A stretch of DNA of 7,148 nucleotides. Origin: Bacteroidales bacterium UBA6360. Its GTDB lineage: Bacteria > Bacteroidota > Bacteroidia > Bacteroidales > UBA932. This document shows positions 1-6,981 of this stretch, piece by piece. The stretch covers positions 2,130 to 9,277 of the forward strand of contig DJRM01000008.1 of NCBI GenBank assembly GCA_002440085.1. The letters are read 5' to 3'. The translations under genes and the position numbers were made by a program. The notes below the pieces were generated by a model. The model ran no database searches, was not told the origin of the DNA, and saw only the letters and a program-made list of their open reading frames with translations. The stretch's first letter is position 1. Each line of letters opens with the position of its first letter.

Positions 1-12
1 GGTTTTTTCCGA

Positions 13-1815
13 CTACATTCTCTCAGGAAGCCTGATGCCGAGGATATCCATCGCCTTGACGAGAACCCTCGCTATCAGTTCGATGAGCTGGAGGCGGAAG
101 GCGAGGACGGCCTTGTTCTCCTCGCGCAGAATCGGCGTGTCGTGATAGTACTGGTTGAACTCCTTGGCCAGCTCGTAGGCGTAGTTCGCCACGATTGCCG
201 GAGAATGAGCCTCGCCGGCTTCTGCTATCTTGTTCGGGAAGTTGTTGAGAATCTTGATGATCCTGAATTCCTTCGGAGAAAGTTCCACCGCGCCGCCGAG
301 TGCTTCCCGGTCGATGTCCCAATTGATTCCCTGAGCCTTGGCCTTGCGGAGAATGGACTTGATTCTCGCGTGGGTATACTGGATGAACGGACCTGTATTC
401 CCGTTGAAGTCGATGCTCTCCTTGGGGTCAAAGAGCATGGTCTTGCGCGGATCCACCTTGATTATGAAGTACTTGAGGGCACCGAGGGAAAGCATACGGA
501 AGAGTTCGTCCTGCTCCTGCGGCGTCATGTCGTCCAGTTTGCCGAGTTCCAGAGAGGTCTCCTTGGCGGTGTTGTACATCTTCTCAAGAAGGTCGTCGGC
601 GTCCACGACAGTTCCCTCGCGGGACTTCATCTTGCCCTCCGGGAGCTCCACCATACCGTAAGAAAGATGATAGATGCTGTCGGACCAGTCGAAGCCGAGT
701 TTCTTGAGTATGAGCTTCAGAACCTGGAAATGGTAGTTCTGCTCGTTGCCGACGACATAAATCAACTCATCAAGATTATACTCCTCAAAACGGCGCTCGG
801 CAGTGCCGAGATCCTGAGTCATATAGACGGACGTGCCGTCGCTGCGAAGAAGAAGCTTCTGATCAAGTCCGTCGGCTGTGAGGTCACACCATACGGAACC
901 GTCATCATGCCGTTCGAACACGCCCATATCCAAGCCCTTCTGCACCAATGCCTTGCCAAGCAGATATGTCTGTGACTCGTAATATATTCTGTCAAAGGAT
1001 ATTCCCAAATCCGAATAGGTTTTGTCGAAGCCCTGATATACCCAAGAGTTCATCTTCTCCCACAGGGCACGCACCTCAGGATCGCCCTGCTCCCACTTGA
1101 GCAGCATCTCCTGCGCCTCCTTAAGGCTCGGAGCATTCTTCTCGGCCTCTTCCTTTGACATGCCTCCGGCTACAAGTTCCTCGACCTCCTTCTTGTAGAT
1201 GTCGTTGAAGGCCACATAGCAGTCGCCGACGAGGTGGTCGCCCTTCTTTCCGGAAGTCTCCGGAGTCTCGCCGTTCGCGGTCTTGAGCCATGCGAGCATG
1301 GACTTGCAGATGTGGATTCCGCGGTCATTCACGAGATTGACCTTCAGCACCTTATGTCCGTTGGCCTCCAGAAGGCGGGAAACAGACCAGCCGAGAAGAT
1401 TGTTGCGGACATGGCCGAGGTGAAGCGGTTTGTTGGTGTTCGGGGAAGAGAACTCGACCATAATGGTCTTGCCTGTAGCAGGAAGCTGACCGAAATCCGC
1501 AGTCCTGAACGCCTCCGCAAACACTTCGTTCCAATAAACGTTTGACAGAGAGACATTGAGAAAGCCCTTGACGGTGTTGTAGCCGCCCACTTCCGGAACA
1601 TTTTCTGTCATCCACTGCCCTATCGCATTGCCGGTCGCCTCCGGAGCGAGGTGCGAAATTTTCAGAAGCGGAAACACTACCAGCGTGTAGTCCCCCTCAA
1701 ACTCTTTCCTTGTAATCTGTACCTGAAGGAGCGAAGCCTCAACTTCCGCTCCCCACAGCTGTCTTACAGCCTCGGCCGCACTGCCGGCGATAAGCTTTTC
1801 CGGTGTCAATATCAT
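13..1815 (-). CDS. argS: Arginyl-tRNA synthetase (class I)
   Basis: Cytoplasmic enzyme that charges tRNA-Arg with arginine using ATP. From the chosen start the protein is 600 residues, normal for bacterial ArgRS. Seen in order: an N-terminal Add-1-type tRNA-recognition domain (about 1-105); the class I signature HLGH (132-135) inside a typical ArgRS context, SSPNTNKPLHLGHVRNN; the ATP-binding loop in the ArgRS variant form EGKMKSREG (KMKS at 395-398) in place of canonical KMSKS; and a C-terminal DALR-type anticodon-binding helical domain starting near GPFIQYTHARI and running to the end. The frame stays open up to 1863, but the ATG at 1815 (MILTPEKL) is preferred because the family alignment begins there and the 16 extra upstream residues would be encoded inside the rpoD terminator. 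The leader is A/T-rich with no Shine-Dalgarno site. It lies 96 bp downstream of rpoD on the same strand; an independent promoter or read-through is needed, and I could not identify a clear one. No sign of damage. Confidence 0.97.
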   Translation of the reverse strand: MILTPEKLIAGSAAEAVRQLWGAEVEASLLQVQITRKEFEGDYTLVVFPLLKISHLAPEATGNAIGQWMTENVPEVGGYNTVKGFLNVSLSNVYWNEVFAEAFRTADFGQLPATGKTIMVEFSSPNTNKPLHLGHVRNNLLGWSVSRLLEANGHKVLKVNLVNDRGIHICKSMLAWLKTANGETPETSGKKGDHLVGDCYVAFNDIYKKEVEELVAGGMSKEEAEKNAPSLKEAQEMLLKWEQGDPEVRALWEKMNSWVYQGFDKTYSDLGISFDRIYYESQTYLLGKALVQKGLDMGVFERHDDGSVWCDLTADGLDQKLLLRSDGTSVYMTQDLGTAERRFEEYNLDELIYVVGNEQNYHFQVLKLILKKLGFDWSDSIYHLSYGMVELPEGKMKSREGTVVDADDLLEKMYNTAKETSLELGKLDDMTPQEQDELFRMLSLGALKYFIIKVDPRKTMLFDPKESIDFNGNTGPFIQYTHARIKSILRKAKAQGINWDIDREALGGAVELSPKEFRIIKILNNFPNKIAEAGEAHSPAIVANYAYELAKEFNQYYHDTPILREENKAVLAFRLQLIELIARVLVKAMDILGIRLPERM

Positions 1816-1834
1816 TATATAAGATTTATTATTA

Positions 1835-1895
1835 CAAAACAAACTCACCTCATCTGAAGGCACGGCACGCCGGCCGCCCAGTCAAACGAAGTGAG
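1835..1895 (-). terminator. Rho-independent terminator after rpoD
   Basis: Read on the minus strand, the arm CTCACTTCGTTTGA (1895-1882) pairs along all 14 positions with TCAGATGAGGTGAG (1857-1844), three of the pairs being G-U. The loop is 24 nt and GC-rich (1858-1881), and the hairpin is followed at once by TTTGTTTTGT. On the plus strand the three wobbles become C-A mismatches, so the structure favours minus-strand RNA, which fits termination of the htrA-rpoD transcript 17 nt past the rpoD stop. As the hairpin ends only about 28 nt before the argS start, it could instead work as a partial terminator or attenuator that sets argS expression. This is structure seen in sequence; activity is inferred. 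Confidence 0.72.
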
Positions 1896-1911
1896 AAAAT
1901 TCTTTGGAAGC

Positions 1912-2772
1912 CTATCCAAGATAGCCCTTCAGCAACTTGCTTCTGGAGTTGTTCTTGAGCTTGCGTATGGCCTTTTCCTTAATCTGACGCACACGTTCTC
2001 GCGTGAGACCGAAGCGCTCTCCGATTTCCTCAAGGGTCATCTCCTGACAGCCGATGCCGAAGAAGGACTTGATGATTTCGCGCTCGCGCGGTGCAAGCGT
2101 AGAAAGGGCGCGCTCGATTTCCTTGTTGAGCGACTCGTTCACCAGTCCCCTGTCCGCGTTAGGCGAATCCGGATTGATGAGCACGTCAAGAAGGCTGTTG
2201 TCCTCGCCCTCTACGAAAGGCGCATCGACAGAGACATGACGGCCGGAAACACGCATGGTGTCGGCAATCTTGTCCTTCGGTACGTCTATCATCTCGGCGA
2301 GTTCCTCATTCGACGGCTGACGCTCGTTCTCCTGCTCGAACTTCTGGAGAGCCTTGTTGATCTTGTTCAGCGAACCCACCTGATTGAGCGGAAGGCGCAC
2401 GATTCTCGACTGCTCGGCAAGAGCCTGGAGAATTGACTGACGGATCCACCACACTGCGTATGAGATGAACTTGAAGCCCCTGGTCTCGTCGAATTTCTCG
2501 GCGGCCTTGATGAGTCCAAGGTTTCCCTCGTTGATAAGGTCCGGGAGACTAAGTCCCTGATTCTGATATTGCTTTGCGACTGACACGACGAACCTCAAGT
2601 TCGCGCGGGTTAGTTTTTCAAGGGCTGCCTGGTCGCCTTTTCTGATTCGCTGCGCAAGTTCAACCTCCTCCTCGACTGTAATCAAATCTTCCTTACCGAT
2701 CTCCTGGAGGTACTTGTCGAGCGAGGCCGACTCACGGTTAGTAATTGATTTTGTAATCTTTAACTGTCTCAT
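1912..2772 (-). CDS. rpoD: Primary RNA polymerase sigma factor (sigma-70, Bacteroidetes type)
   Basis: Housekeeping sigma subunit that directs RNA polymerase to promoters. At 286 residues it matches the short primary sigma factor typical of Bacteroidota, which lacks region 1.1 and the non-conserved insert of proteobacterial RpoD. Domains visible: region 1.2 (about 17-50, SLDKYLQEIGKEDLIT); region 2 (about 55-125) with NLRFVVSVAKQY, the core-binding LPDLINEGNLGLIKA and the promoter-melting/-10-reading segment FKFISYAVWWIRQSI (101-115); region 3 (about 130-205); and region 4 with the helix-turn-helix TLEEIGERFGLTRERVRQIK (about 246-265) for -35 recognition. Clamp-like RIVRLPLN follows region 2. 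The start MRQLKITKSITNRES is a familiar beginning for this family. It starts 9 bp after the htrA stop, so the two are very likely co-transcribed; there is no Shine-Dalgarno site. Nothing is missing. Confidence 0.97.
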   Translation of the reverse strand: MRQLKITKSITNRESASLDKYLQEIGKEDLITVEEEVELAQRIRKGDQAALEKLTRANLRFVVSVAKQYQNQGLSLPDLINEGNLGLIKAAEKFDETRGFKFISYAVWWIRQSILQALAEQSRIVRLPLNQVGSLNKINKALQKFEQENERQPSNEELAEMIDVPKDKIADTMRVSGRHVSVDAPFVEGEDNSLLDVLINPDSPNADRGLVNESLNKEIERALSTLAPREREIIKSFFGIGCQEMTLEEIGERFGLTRERVRQIKEKAIRKLKNNSRSKLLKGYLG

Positions 2773-2781
2773 CTGTTACGA

Positions 2782-3909
2782 TTATTTAAACACCACATCG
2801 AAAGACAGTTCCGAGCCGTCACGGATGACCTTGACGGCAGTCTTCTCGCCCGGATGGAAACTGTTCACGGCTTCCTGAACCGAAGCGGAGCCCGTAATCT
2901 TCACATTGCCGATTTCAACGAGGACGTCGCCTGCCTTCAGGCCGGCATTCTCTGCGGCACTGCCTTTCACCACATCTGCTATATATACGCCGTTTACCGA
3001 CGAAAGTTTCAGTTCTCTTGCAATTTCTTCATTCACAGGAGCCATAGAGATTCCGAGCATCGCACGATGAACCGTGCCGTAGTTCATCAGGTCATCAGTG
3101 ATACGCTTCACGATGTTGGAAGGAACGGCGAATGAATATCCGGCGTATGAACCTGTCTGTGAAATGATTGCCGTGTTGACTCCGACAAGCTGTCCCTCCT
3201 TGTTCACGAGCGCTCCACCACTGTTTCCGGGATTCACGGCCGCGTCTGTCTGGATGAATGACTCAATCTTGAACTCTCCGGAGTAATTCGGCATCGTGCG
3301 TCCCTTGGCACTGACGATTCCGGCAGTGATGGTCGAGCGGAGATCATACGGGCTTCCTATCGCAATCACCCACTCGCCGAGACGAAGCTTGTCCGAATCC
3401 GCAAGAGGGACGACCGGAAGGCCGTGTTCCTCAATCTTGATGAGAGCCACGTCCGTCGCCGGATCTGTTCCGATGAGTGTGGCCGGGTAGGTGTGGTTGT
3501 TGTTCAGAGTGACCTCAATCGATTTGGCACCGGCAATCACGTGGTTGTTCGTCACAATGTAGCCGTCCTCACGGATGATGACTCCCGAACCGCTGCCCTG
3601 AACCTCGCGTGAATGAGGGATGCCCTCATATCCGAAGAAAAAGCGGAAAAGCGGGCCGGCGTTGCTGACAACCTGCTGAGTCGCTGTGACACGTACATAT
3701 ACCACGGCATCGACGCAAGTCTCGGCCGCGAACGTAAAGTCCGGCCAGTTGTCGTTGGAAAGATCCACCGTCCTGAACTTGACGCCCGACTCCGTGACAG
3801 TCGGCTGCGGTGCCGGTTCATCTGAGTCTCCGACACATTTTACAACGATAACGGCCGCCAAGGCTCCGCACAGGGCCGAAATCACGGCATATAATATTCC
3901 TTTTTTCAT
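2782..3909 (-). CDS. HtrA/DegS-like trypsin-like serine protease, single PDZ domain
   Basis: Envelope serine protease that degrades or senses misfolded extracytoplasmic proteins. From the start at 3909 it has 375 residues: a short basic N-terminus, one hydrophobic segment (about 5-24) with no consensus lipobox, so a membrane anchor or uncleaved signal; a trypsin-like domain (about 55-275) with the full triad, His123 in TNNHVIAGA, Asp153 in ATDVALIKI and Ser230 in NPGNSGGAL; and one PDZ domain (about 281-375) with GSAAENAGLKAGDVL. Many Bacteroidota HtrA proteins are about 100 residues longer with two PDZ domains; one PDZ plus an anchor recalls DegS. The frame is open to an ATG at 3939, but MKKGILYAVI at 3909 gives a standard signal-anchor N-terminus (positive charges, then the hydrophobic stretch), so it is preferred. 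First gene of a probable operon with rpoD (9-bp gap), divergent from dnaN. Called degP/degQ/htrA in various genomes, so no single symbol is given. Confidence 0.95.
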   Translation of the reverse strand: MKKGILYAVISALCGALAAVIVVKCVGDSDEPAPQPTVTESGVKFRTVDLSNDNWPDFTFAAETCVDAVVYVRVTATQQVVSNAGPLFRFFFGYEGIPHSREVQGSGSGVIIREDGYIVTNNHVIAGAKSIEVTLNNNHTYPATLIGTDPATDVALIKIEEHGLPVVPLADSDKLRLGEWVIAIGSPYDLRSTITAGIVSAKGRTMPNYSGEFKIESFIQTDAAVNPGNSGGALVNKEGQLVGVNTAIISQTGSYAGYSFAVPSNIVKRITDDLMNYGTVHRAMLGISMAPVNEEIARELKLSSVNGVYIADVVKGSAAENAGLKAGDVLVEIGNVKITGSASVQEAVNSFHPGEKTAVKVIRDGSELSFDVVFK

Positions 3910-4033
3910 ATTTGTTATATTTTTATTTCCCCACATCACGGCACGACGAGGCTTTGCGCCGAAGCGCCGTACATATCACCACACTCTACAATAATCGTAC
4001 AAAGTGGAGTTTCTTTTGGCCATTTTCTTTCAT

Positions 4034-4086
4034 TTTGTCAGTTAAAATGGGCGTTTATGAAGTTTTTTGGTTATATTTGTCAGTTA
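4034..4086 (+). repeat. Direct repeat TTTGTCAGTTA, two copies 42 bp apart
   Basis: TTTGTCAGTTA occurs exactly at 4034-4044 and again at 4076-4086, start to start 42 bp, i.e. four helical turns. The second copy overlaps the TTTG of the dnaN -7 box; the first is preceded by TCA T, one base off a TAnnTTTG box. They may be a regulator's paired binding sites, or traces of tandem promoters. A chance exact 11-mer in an A/T-rich 255-bp gap is unlikely but possible. Confidence 0.45.
4072..4079 (+). promoter_or_regulatory. Bacteroidetes-type -7 box upstream of dnaN
   Basis: TATATTTG is an exact match to the TAnnTTTG -7 consensus used by the primary sigma factor of Bacteroidota, about 85 bp before the dnaN start and in the right orientation. 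A clean TTTG -33 element is not present at the usual 19-21 bp spacing (the nearest TTTA at 4054-4057 is too close), which lowers confidence. Transcription would start near 4085-4090, giving a leader of about 75-80 nt that contains the 4102-4116 hairpin. Confidence 0.5.
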
Positions 4087-4164
4087 TATGTGCCCACCGC
4101 CCCTCTACCACAGAGGCAGCGCTGATGGCCGTGTGAAAAATACGACAAATAAATTTTTAACGAC

Positions 4165-5286
4165 ATGAATTTCATCATATCAAGTTCTGACCTTCAGAAG
4201 GCAGTCATGGCCGTTTCAAAGGCAATACCGGCGAAATCGGCGCTCCCAATCCTTGAAGACTTTCTCTTTGAACTCGGTCCCAAAGGCCTGCGGATTACGG
4301 CATCCGACTCGGAACTCACTCTGAGAACGGAAGTTGAACCGGAAAGCATCGTCGAGACAGGAAGGATGACAGTGCCGGCAAAGCACATCATGGATCTGCT
4401 CAAGGAACTTCCGGACCAGCCGCTGACGCTCAAGACTGTAGGAGACAGCGCATTCGAGTGCAGCTGGGCAAGCGGGGCATCCACCCTCCCCTACCGACCT
4501 GCCGACGACTACCCGCAGATTAGCGGCACGGACGAGACTGCCGTGAAGCTCACATTCCCTGCCCAGTCGCTCGTGGAAGGCATCACAAGCACGATTTACG
4601 CCACAGCTGACGACGAAATCCGCCCTGCGATGAACGGAATATTCTTCGACATTGACACAGAATCCACTACGCTCGTCGCATCCGACGCCCACAAGCTCAT
4701 CTGCTACACTGCAAAGGACGTCAAGGCATCGGAGAAGGCCTCGTTCATACTCCACAAGAAGCCGGCGGCCATCCTCAAGACCATCATAGGCAAAGACATA
4801 GATGATGTTGAAATCTCATTCGACGCAAAGAATGCCGAGTTCAAGTTCGGACAGACCATAGTAATCTGCCGCCTCATCGTCGGAAAATATCCGAAATACC
4901 GCGAGGTCATCCCGCAGAACAACTCCAATGTGCTCAAGATTGACAGGGTGCAGTTCCTCAACACCATACGGCGCGTGTCCGTCTGCGCGAACAGGGCATC
5001 CAACCACGTGAAATTCGACCTCTCGGAAGGGGCTGTCGAAGTGTCGGCACAGGATCTAGGATTCTCGATCGCCGCTCACGAGAAGATTGCCTGCGACTAC
5101 GAGGGGGCGCCTCTCACCATCGGGTTCAAGTCTCCGTTCATGATCGAGATACTCTCGAACCTCAATTGTGGAGAGATCGAGATGAGGTTCCTCGATGACA
5201 AGCGCGCGGCGCTCATCCAGCCGGGCGAGAACGAGCCGGAGCGCGAGAAGCTGTGCGGAATCATAATGCCTATAATGATATCGTAA
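4165..5286 (+). CDS. dnaN: DNA polymerase III sliding clamp (beta subunit)
   Basis: Ring-shaped clamp that tethers the replicative polymerase and many repair enzymes to DNA. It has 373 residues, the usual length, and spans three repeated clamp-fold domains (roughly 1-120, 128-245 and 248-373). Recognisable family segments: the N-terminal MNFIISSSDLQKAVMAVSKAIP followed by LPILEDFLFEL, the first-domain PAKHIMDLLKELPD, the ASGASTLPYRPADDYP strand-loop, the second-domain DEIRPAMNGIFFDI and VASDAHKL, and the C-terminal IMPIMIS, the Bacteroidota counterpart of the MPMRL tail that lines the partner-binding pocket. The start is the only reasonable ATG for the family N-terminus; its leader is A/T-rich with no Shine-Dalgarno site. 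It is not beside dnaA here but is followed by an exonuclease gene, an arrangement that suggests shared expression. The stop codon touches the first structured repeat element. Confidence 0.98.
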   Translation: MNFIISSSDLQKAVMAVSKAIPAKSALPILEDFLFELGPKGLRITASDSELTLRTEVEPESIVETGRMTVPAKHIMDLLKELPDQPLTLKTVGDSAFECSWASGASTLPYRPADDYPQISGTDETAVKLTFPAQSLVEGITSTIYATADDEIRPAMNGIFFDIDTESTTLVASDAHKLICYTAKDVKASEKASFILHKKPAAILKTIIGKDIDDVEISFDAKNAEFKFGQTIVICRLIVGKYPKYREVIPQNNSNVLKIDRVQFLNTIRRVSVCANRASNHVKFDLSEGAVEVSAQDLGFSIAAHEKIACDYEGAPLTIGFKSPFMIEILSNLNCGEIEMRFLDDKRAALIQPGENEPEREKLCGIIMPIMIS

Positions 5287-5400
5287 TTCCATAAAACGGC
5301 CATCTGCTTCGTTGGACTTCGATAAATCAAATCCTCACAACCATAAGGTTGCTCCGGTTTGATTTTCTCGTCCGCCTTGCATCTGACCATTTTATGAAAT
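5286..5400. repeat. Long structured intergenic element, copy 1
   Basis: Nearly the whole dnaN-exonuclease gap is one imperfect palindrome. Helices, outside in: 5286-5304 with 5382-5400 (mostly paired, two mismatches, three pairs that are G-U only on the minus strand); TGC 5305-5307 with GCA 5379-5381; an internal loop TTCGTT / GCCTT; GGAC 5314-5317 with GTCC 5370-5373; AAATCAAA 5324-5331 with TTTGATTT 5358-5365; a bulged T; CC with GG; an internal loop TCA / CTCC; and an apical CAACC-ATAA-GGTTG hairpin (5338-5351). The same plan recurs at 6980-7103. The core 5329-5360 is 31/32 identical to 7025-7056. The wobble pattern hints that, if this is RNA, the minus strand is the structured one. Family not recognised; a REP- or MITE-like palindrome, an RNA motif, or a terminator/mRNA-end stabiliser are all possible. 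No T-tract follows on the plus strand. Confidence 0.85.
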
Positions 5401-5423
5401 CACGTGACTAAGCGTTTAATTAT

Positions 5424-6347
5424 ATGAAATTAAATTTGGAGAAGCCGGTGGTTTTCTTTGACATCGAGAGCACCGGACTGAATATACCGACGGATTCGAT
5501 AATAGAACTCTGTTTCGTGAAGGTTTTCCCCGACGGGGAGAGAAGAGTGAAGACATGGCGGGTTTGCCCGTGGGACTATGTAAACAACTGCCAGAGGCCG
5601 ATTGACCCGAGCGCGATGGCGGTGCACGGAATCACGAACGAGGAACTAAAGGACGAGCCGAAGTTCTGGGAAATAGTGGATGAGGTCGTTGAATGGCTGA
5701 AAGACTCTGAGCTCGGAGGCTACAACTCACAGAAGTTCGACCTGCCGATGCTCGCCGAAGAAATCGAAAGGACACGCTGCTACAGGCACAAGTCCTTTGA
5801 CCTCGACCTTCATTCGAAGAAAATGATTGACGCGCAGCTCATCTACTTTGCCTACGAGCCGCGCAACCTCAAGGCCGCACACAGATTCTACTGCGGATGT
5901 GACTTTGAGAACGCCCATGCGGCGGAGGCGGACGTGCTCGCGACGGTCGAGGTGGTTGAGGCGCAGCTTGACAAATATTCCACCGTCGACCCTGACAAGG
6001 GCTTCCCTGCGCTGAAGAACGATCTGAATGCCCTCGCCGGATTCGTGAAGACAAGATATGTGGACTTCGCCGGAAGGCTGATACTCAATGACAAGGGAGT
6101 TGTGGAAGTGAATTTCGGGAAATATAAGGGAAAGCCTGCGAAATGGGTCTACGAGAACGACCCGTCCTATTTCAGCTGGATTGACCGCGGTGACTTCATG
6201 CTCGACACCAAGCATCAGTTCGCGAAGCTTAAGGATCAGTTCGAGACCGAGAGGCGTGAGGCTTTCAAGAAACCGCTCAGCGAAAGCGAGACGGCATCGG
6301 CAGCGGCGGCGCTGCAGGAGAAATTCGGTTCGGGGAAATTATTTTAG
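5424..6347 (+). CDS. DnaQ-like 3'-5' exonuclease (DEDDh) with ExoX-type C-terminal domain
   Basis: Probable metal-dependent 3'-5' exonuclease acting on DNA, 307 residues. The DEDDh catalytic set is complete: ExoI FFDIESTGLN (Asp13, Glu15), ExoII GGYNSQKFDLPML (Asp106) and ExoIII HAAEAD (His165, Asp170). The AVHGIT segment near 66-71 is also typical of the epsilon/RNase T superfamily. After a linker, residues about 226-262 (VEVNFGKYKGKPAKWV followed by DPSYFSWID) match the small C-terminal domain found in exodeoxyribonuclease X-like proteins. The tail is charged and probably helical and ends in GKLF. Start: the ATG at 5424 places ExoI 13 residues in; the next in-frame Met would remove ExoI. 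The gene follows dnaN across a 137-bp gap filled by the structured element, and is 4 bp before the FAH-like gene. Whether it proofreads for the replicase or works in repair cannot be told from sequence. Confidence 0.93.
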   Translation: MKLNLEKPVVFFDIESTGLNIPTDSIIELCFVKVFPDGERRVKTWRVCPWDYVNNCQRPIDPSAMAVHGITNEELKDEPKFWEIVDEVVEWLKDSELGGYNSQKFDLPMLAEEIERTRCYRHKSFDLDLHSKKMIDAQLIYFAYEPRNLKAAHRFYCGCDFENAHAAEADVLATVEVVEAQLDKYSTVDPDKGFPALKNDLNALAGFVKTRYVDFAGRLILNDKGVVEVNFGKYKGKPAKWVYENDPSYFSWIDRGDFMLDTKHQFAKLKDQFETERREAFKKPLSESETASAAAALQEKFGSGKLF

Positions 6348-6351
6348 TGCC

Positions 6352-6981
6352 ATGAATATCATAGTCAAACCGATGGAGGGGCTCTGCACATGCAGGCCAG
6401 ACACGACTTGGGAACGCGAAAACAAGGACATTTATGCAATCCCGGCAGTAGAAGTCTACAAGTACACGCCGGTGCTCTTCGCAAGGATAAGCAAAGCCGG
6501 CAAGTGCGTAGGCTACAAGTTCGCGGACCGCTACTATGACGGATTCAACTTCGGTGTTCTGCTCTACGGAGGCATCCGTCCCGGTGTAGCCGTCGATGAG
6601 AATGCGCTTGAAGCGGGGGCCGGCGATGGAATCCCGACGGCAGAGGACGGGCTGACATGGTCCGCATGTCTCGACCATAGCTCAATTCTCCCCTTCCCGC
6701 TCTACAATCCGCTCGTGCTCGACAACGACGAGAACGAATTTGTGCTGCGCAAGAACGGGAGCGCCATCTTCCGCACTGTTGAAGGAAGCCGCGAAATGGT
6801 CGAAAACGCCATTGCAGAGGTGTCAGGAGTTGTCTCACTCCGCATCGGAGACATAATGGCAATTGAACTCCAGGAGCCGCTGCCGTTGGCTGCGAGGCCA
6901 TCCGGGGACACCGAACAAGATTGTCTGCTGACAGGAGAGTTTCTTGAGACCGAGACGTTCCGCCACCAGATATTCTTCTGA
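6352..6981 (+). CDS. Fumarylacetoacetate-hydrolase-like protein, apparently without metal ligands
   Basis: A 209-residue cytoplasmic protein whose layout follows small FAH-superfamily proteins of Bacteroidota: an N-terminal part with a KPDT-like RPDTTW (15-20); the strand-helix PVLFARISKAGKCVGYKFADRYYD (about 40-63), reminiscent of the family's ELVVRI...GKHI...FAHKYY; and a C-terminal LRKNGSAIFRT...SREMV (122-140) and VSLRIGDIMAI (151-161), matching the family's NG...TS.M and TL..GD blocks. The glutamates of the E-x-E metal site appear replaced by Thr39 and Val41, and the following Asp region reads GVLLYGGIRPG with no carboxylate. So the fold is proposed, but hydrolase or decarboxylase activity is doubtful. 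The frame is open from 6181, but that part overlaps the exonuclease gene; ATG 6352, 4 bp after its stop, gives tight translational coupling. The fold assignment rests on remembered family patterns; otherwise treat as hypothetical. Confidence 0.8.
   Translation: MNIIVKPMEGLCTCRPDTTWERENKDIYAIPAVEVYKYTPVLFARISKAGKCVGYKFADRYYDGFNFGVLLYGGIRPGVAVDENALEAGAGDGIPTAEDGLTWSACLDHSSILPFPLYNPLVLDNDENEFVLRKNGSAIFRTVEGSREMVENAIAEVSGVVSLRIGDIMAIELQEPLPLAARPSGDTEQDCLLTGEFLETETFRHQIFF

Larger units (their letters stand above)
3910..4164. promoter_or_regulatory. Divergent control region between the htrA-rpoD operon and dnaN
   Basis: This 255-bp gap must hold promoters for both directions. It is A/T-rich next to both start codons. 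Contents seen: a dnaN-side -7 box (listed separately), an 11-bp direct repeat (listed separately), a hairpin CCTCT-ACCAC-AGAGG (4102-4116) next to the palindrome CAGCGCTG (4117-4124) in the likely dnaN leader, and a short GCGC-TTCG-GCGC hairpin (about 3957-3968, minus strand) in the likely htrA leader. I found no good TAnnTTTG box on the minus strand; TTTG at 4003-4000 could be a -33 element but has no matching partner. If the htrA start were at 3939 the gap would shrink to 225 bp. Confidence 0.7.

Noticed and set aside
142..975. Long plus-strand open frame opposite argS
   Set aside because: Antisense shadow of a high-confidence argS gene; no recognisable domain and no leader.
1811..1820. TATAAT-like sequence on the minus strand at the argS start
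   Set aside because: It overlaps the ATG, and this phylum's primary sigma factor does not use the enterobacterial -10 box.
4088..4125. tRNA-like stretch on the minus strand (TGTGGTAGAGG resembling a D-arm)
   Set aside because: No anticodon arm, no GGTTCGA-type T-arm and no acceptor pairing at the right distances; explained by a simple 5-bp hairpin.
5097..5390. Minus-strand frame containing KPEQPYGCED, echoed by KPQQPYGCED in the frame at 6835-7065
   Set aside because: The shared peptide is only the translation of the conserved core of the two structured elements; both frames otherwise run antisense over real genes and share nothing else.
5431..5438. TAAATTTG, an exact -7 consensus
   Set aside because: It lies inside the exonuclease coding sequence just after its start; a transcript from it would lack the start codon, and the next in-frame Met removes the ExoI motif.
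6181..6351. Upstream extension of the FAH-like gene (57 extra residues)
   Set aside because: It is entirely a shifted reading of the exonuclease 3' end, arginine/serine-rich and of low complexity; the ATG at 6352 fits the family N-terminus and operon spacing.
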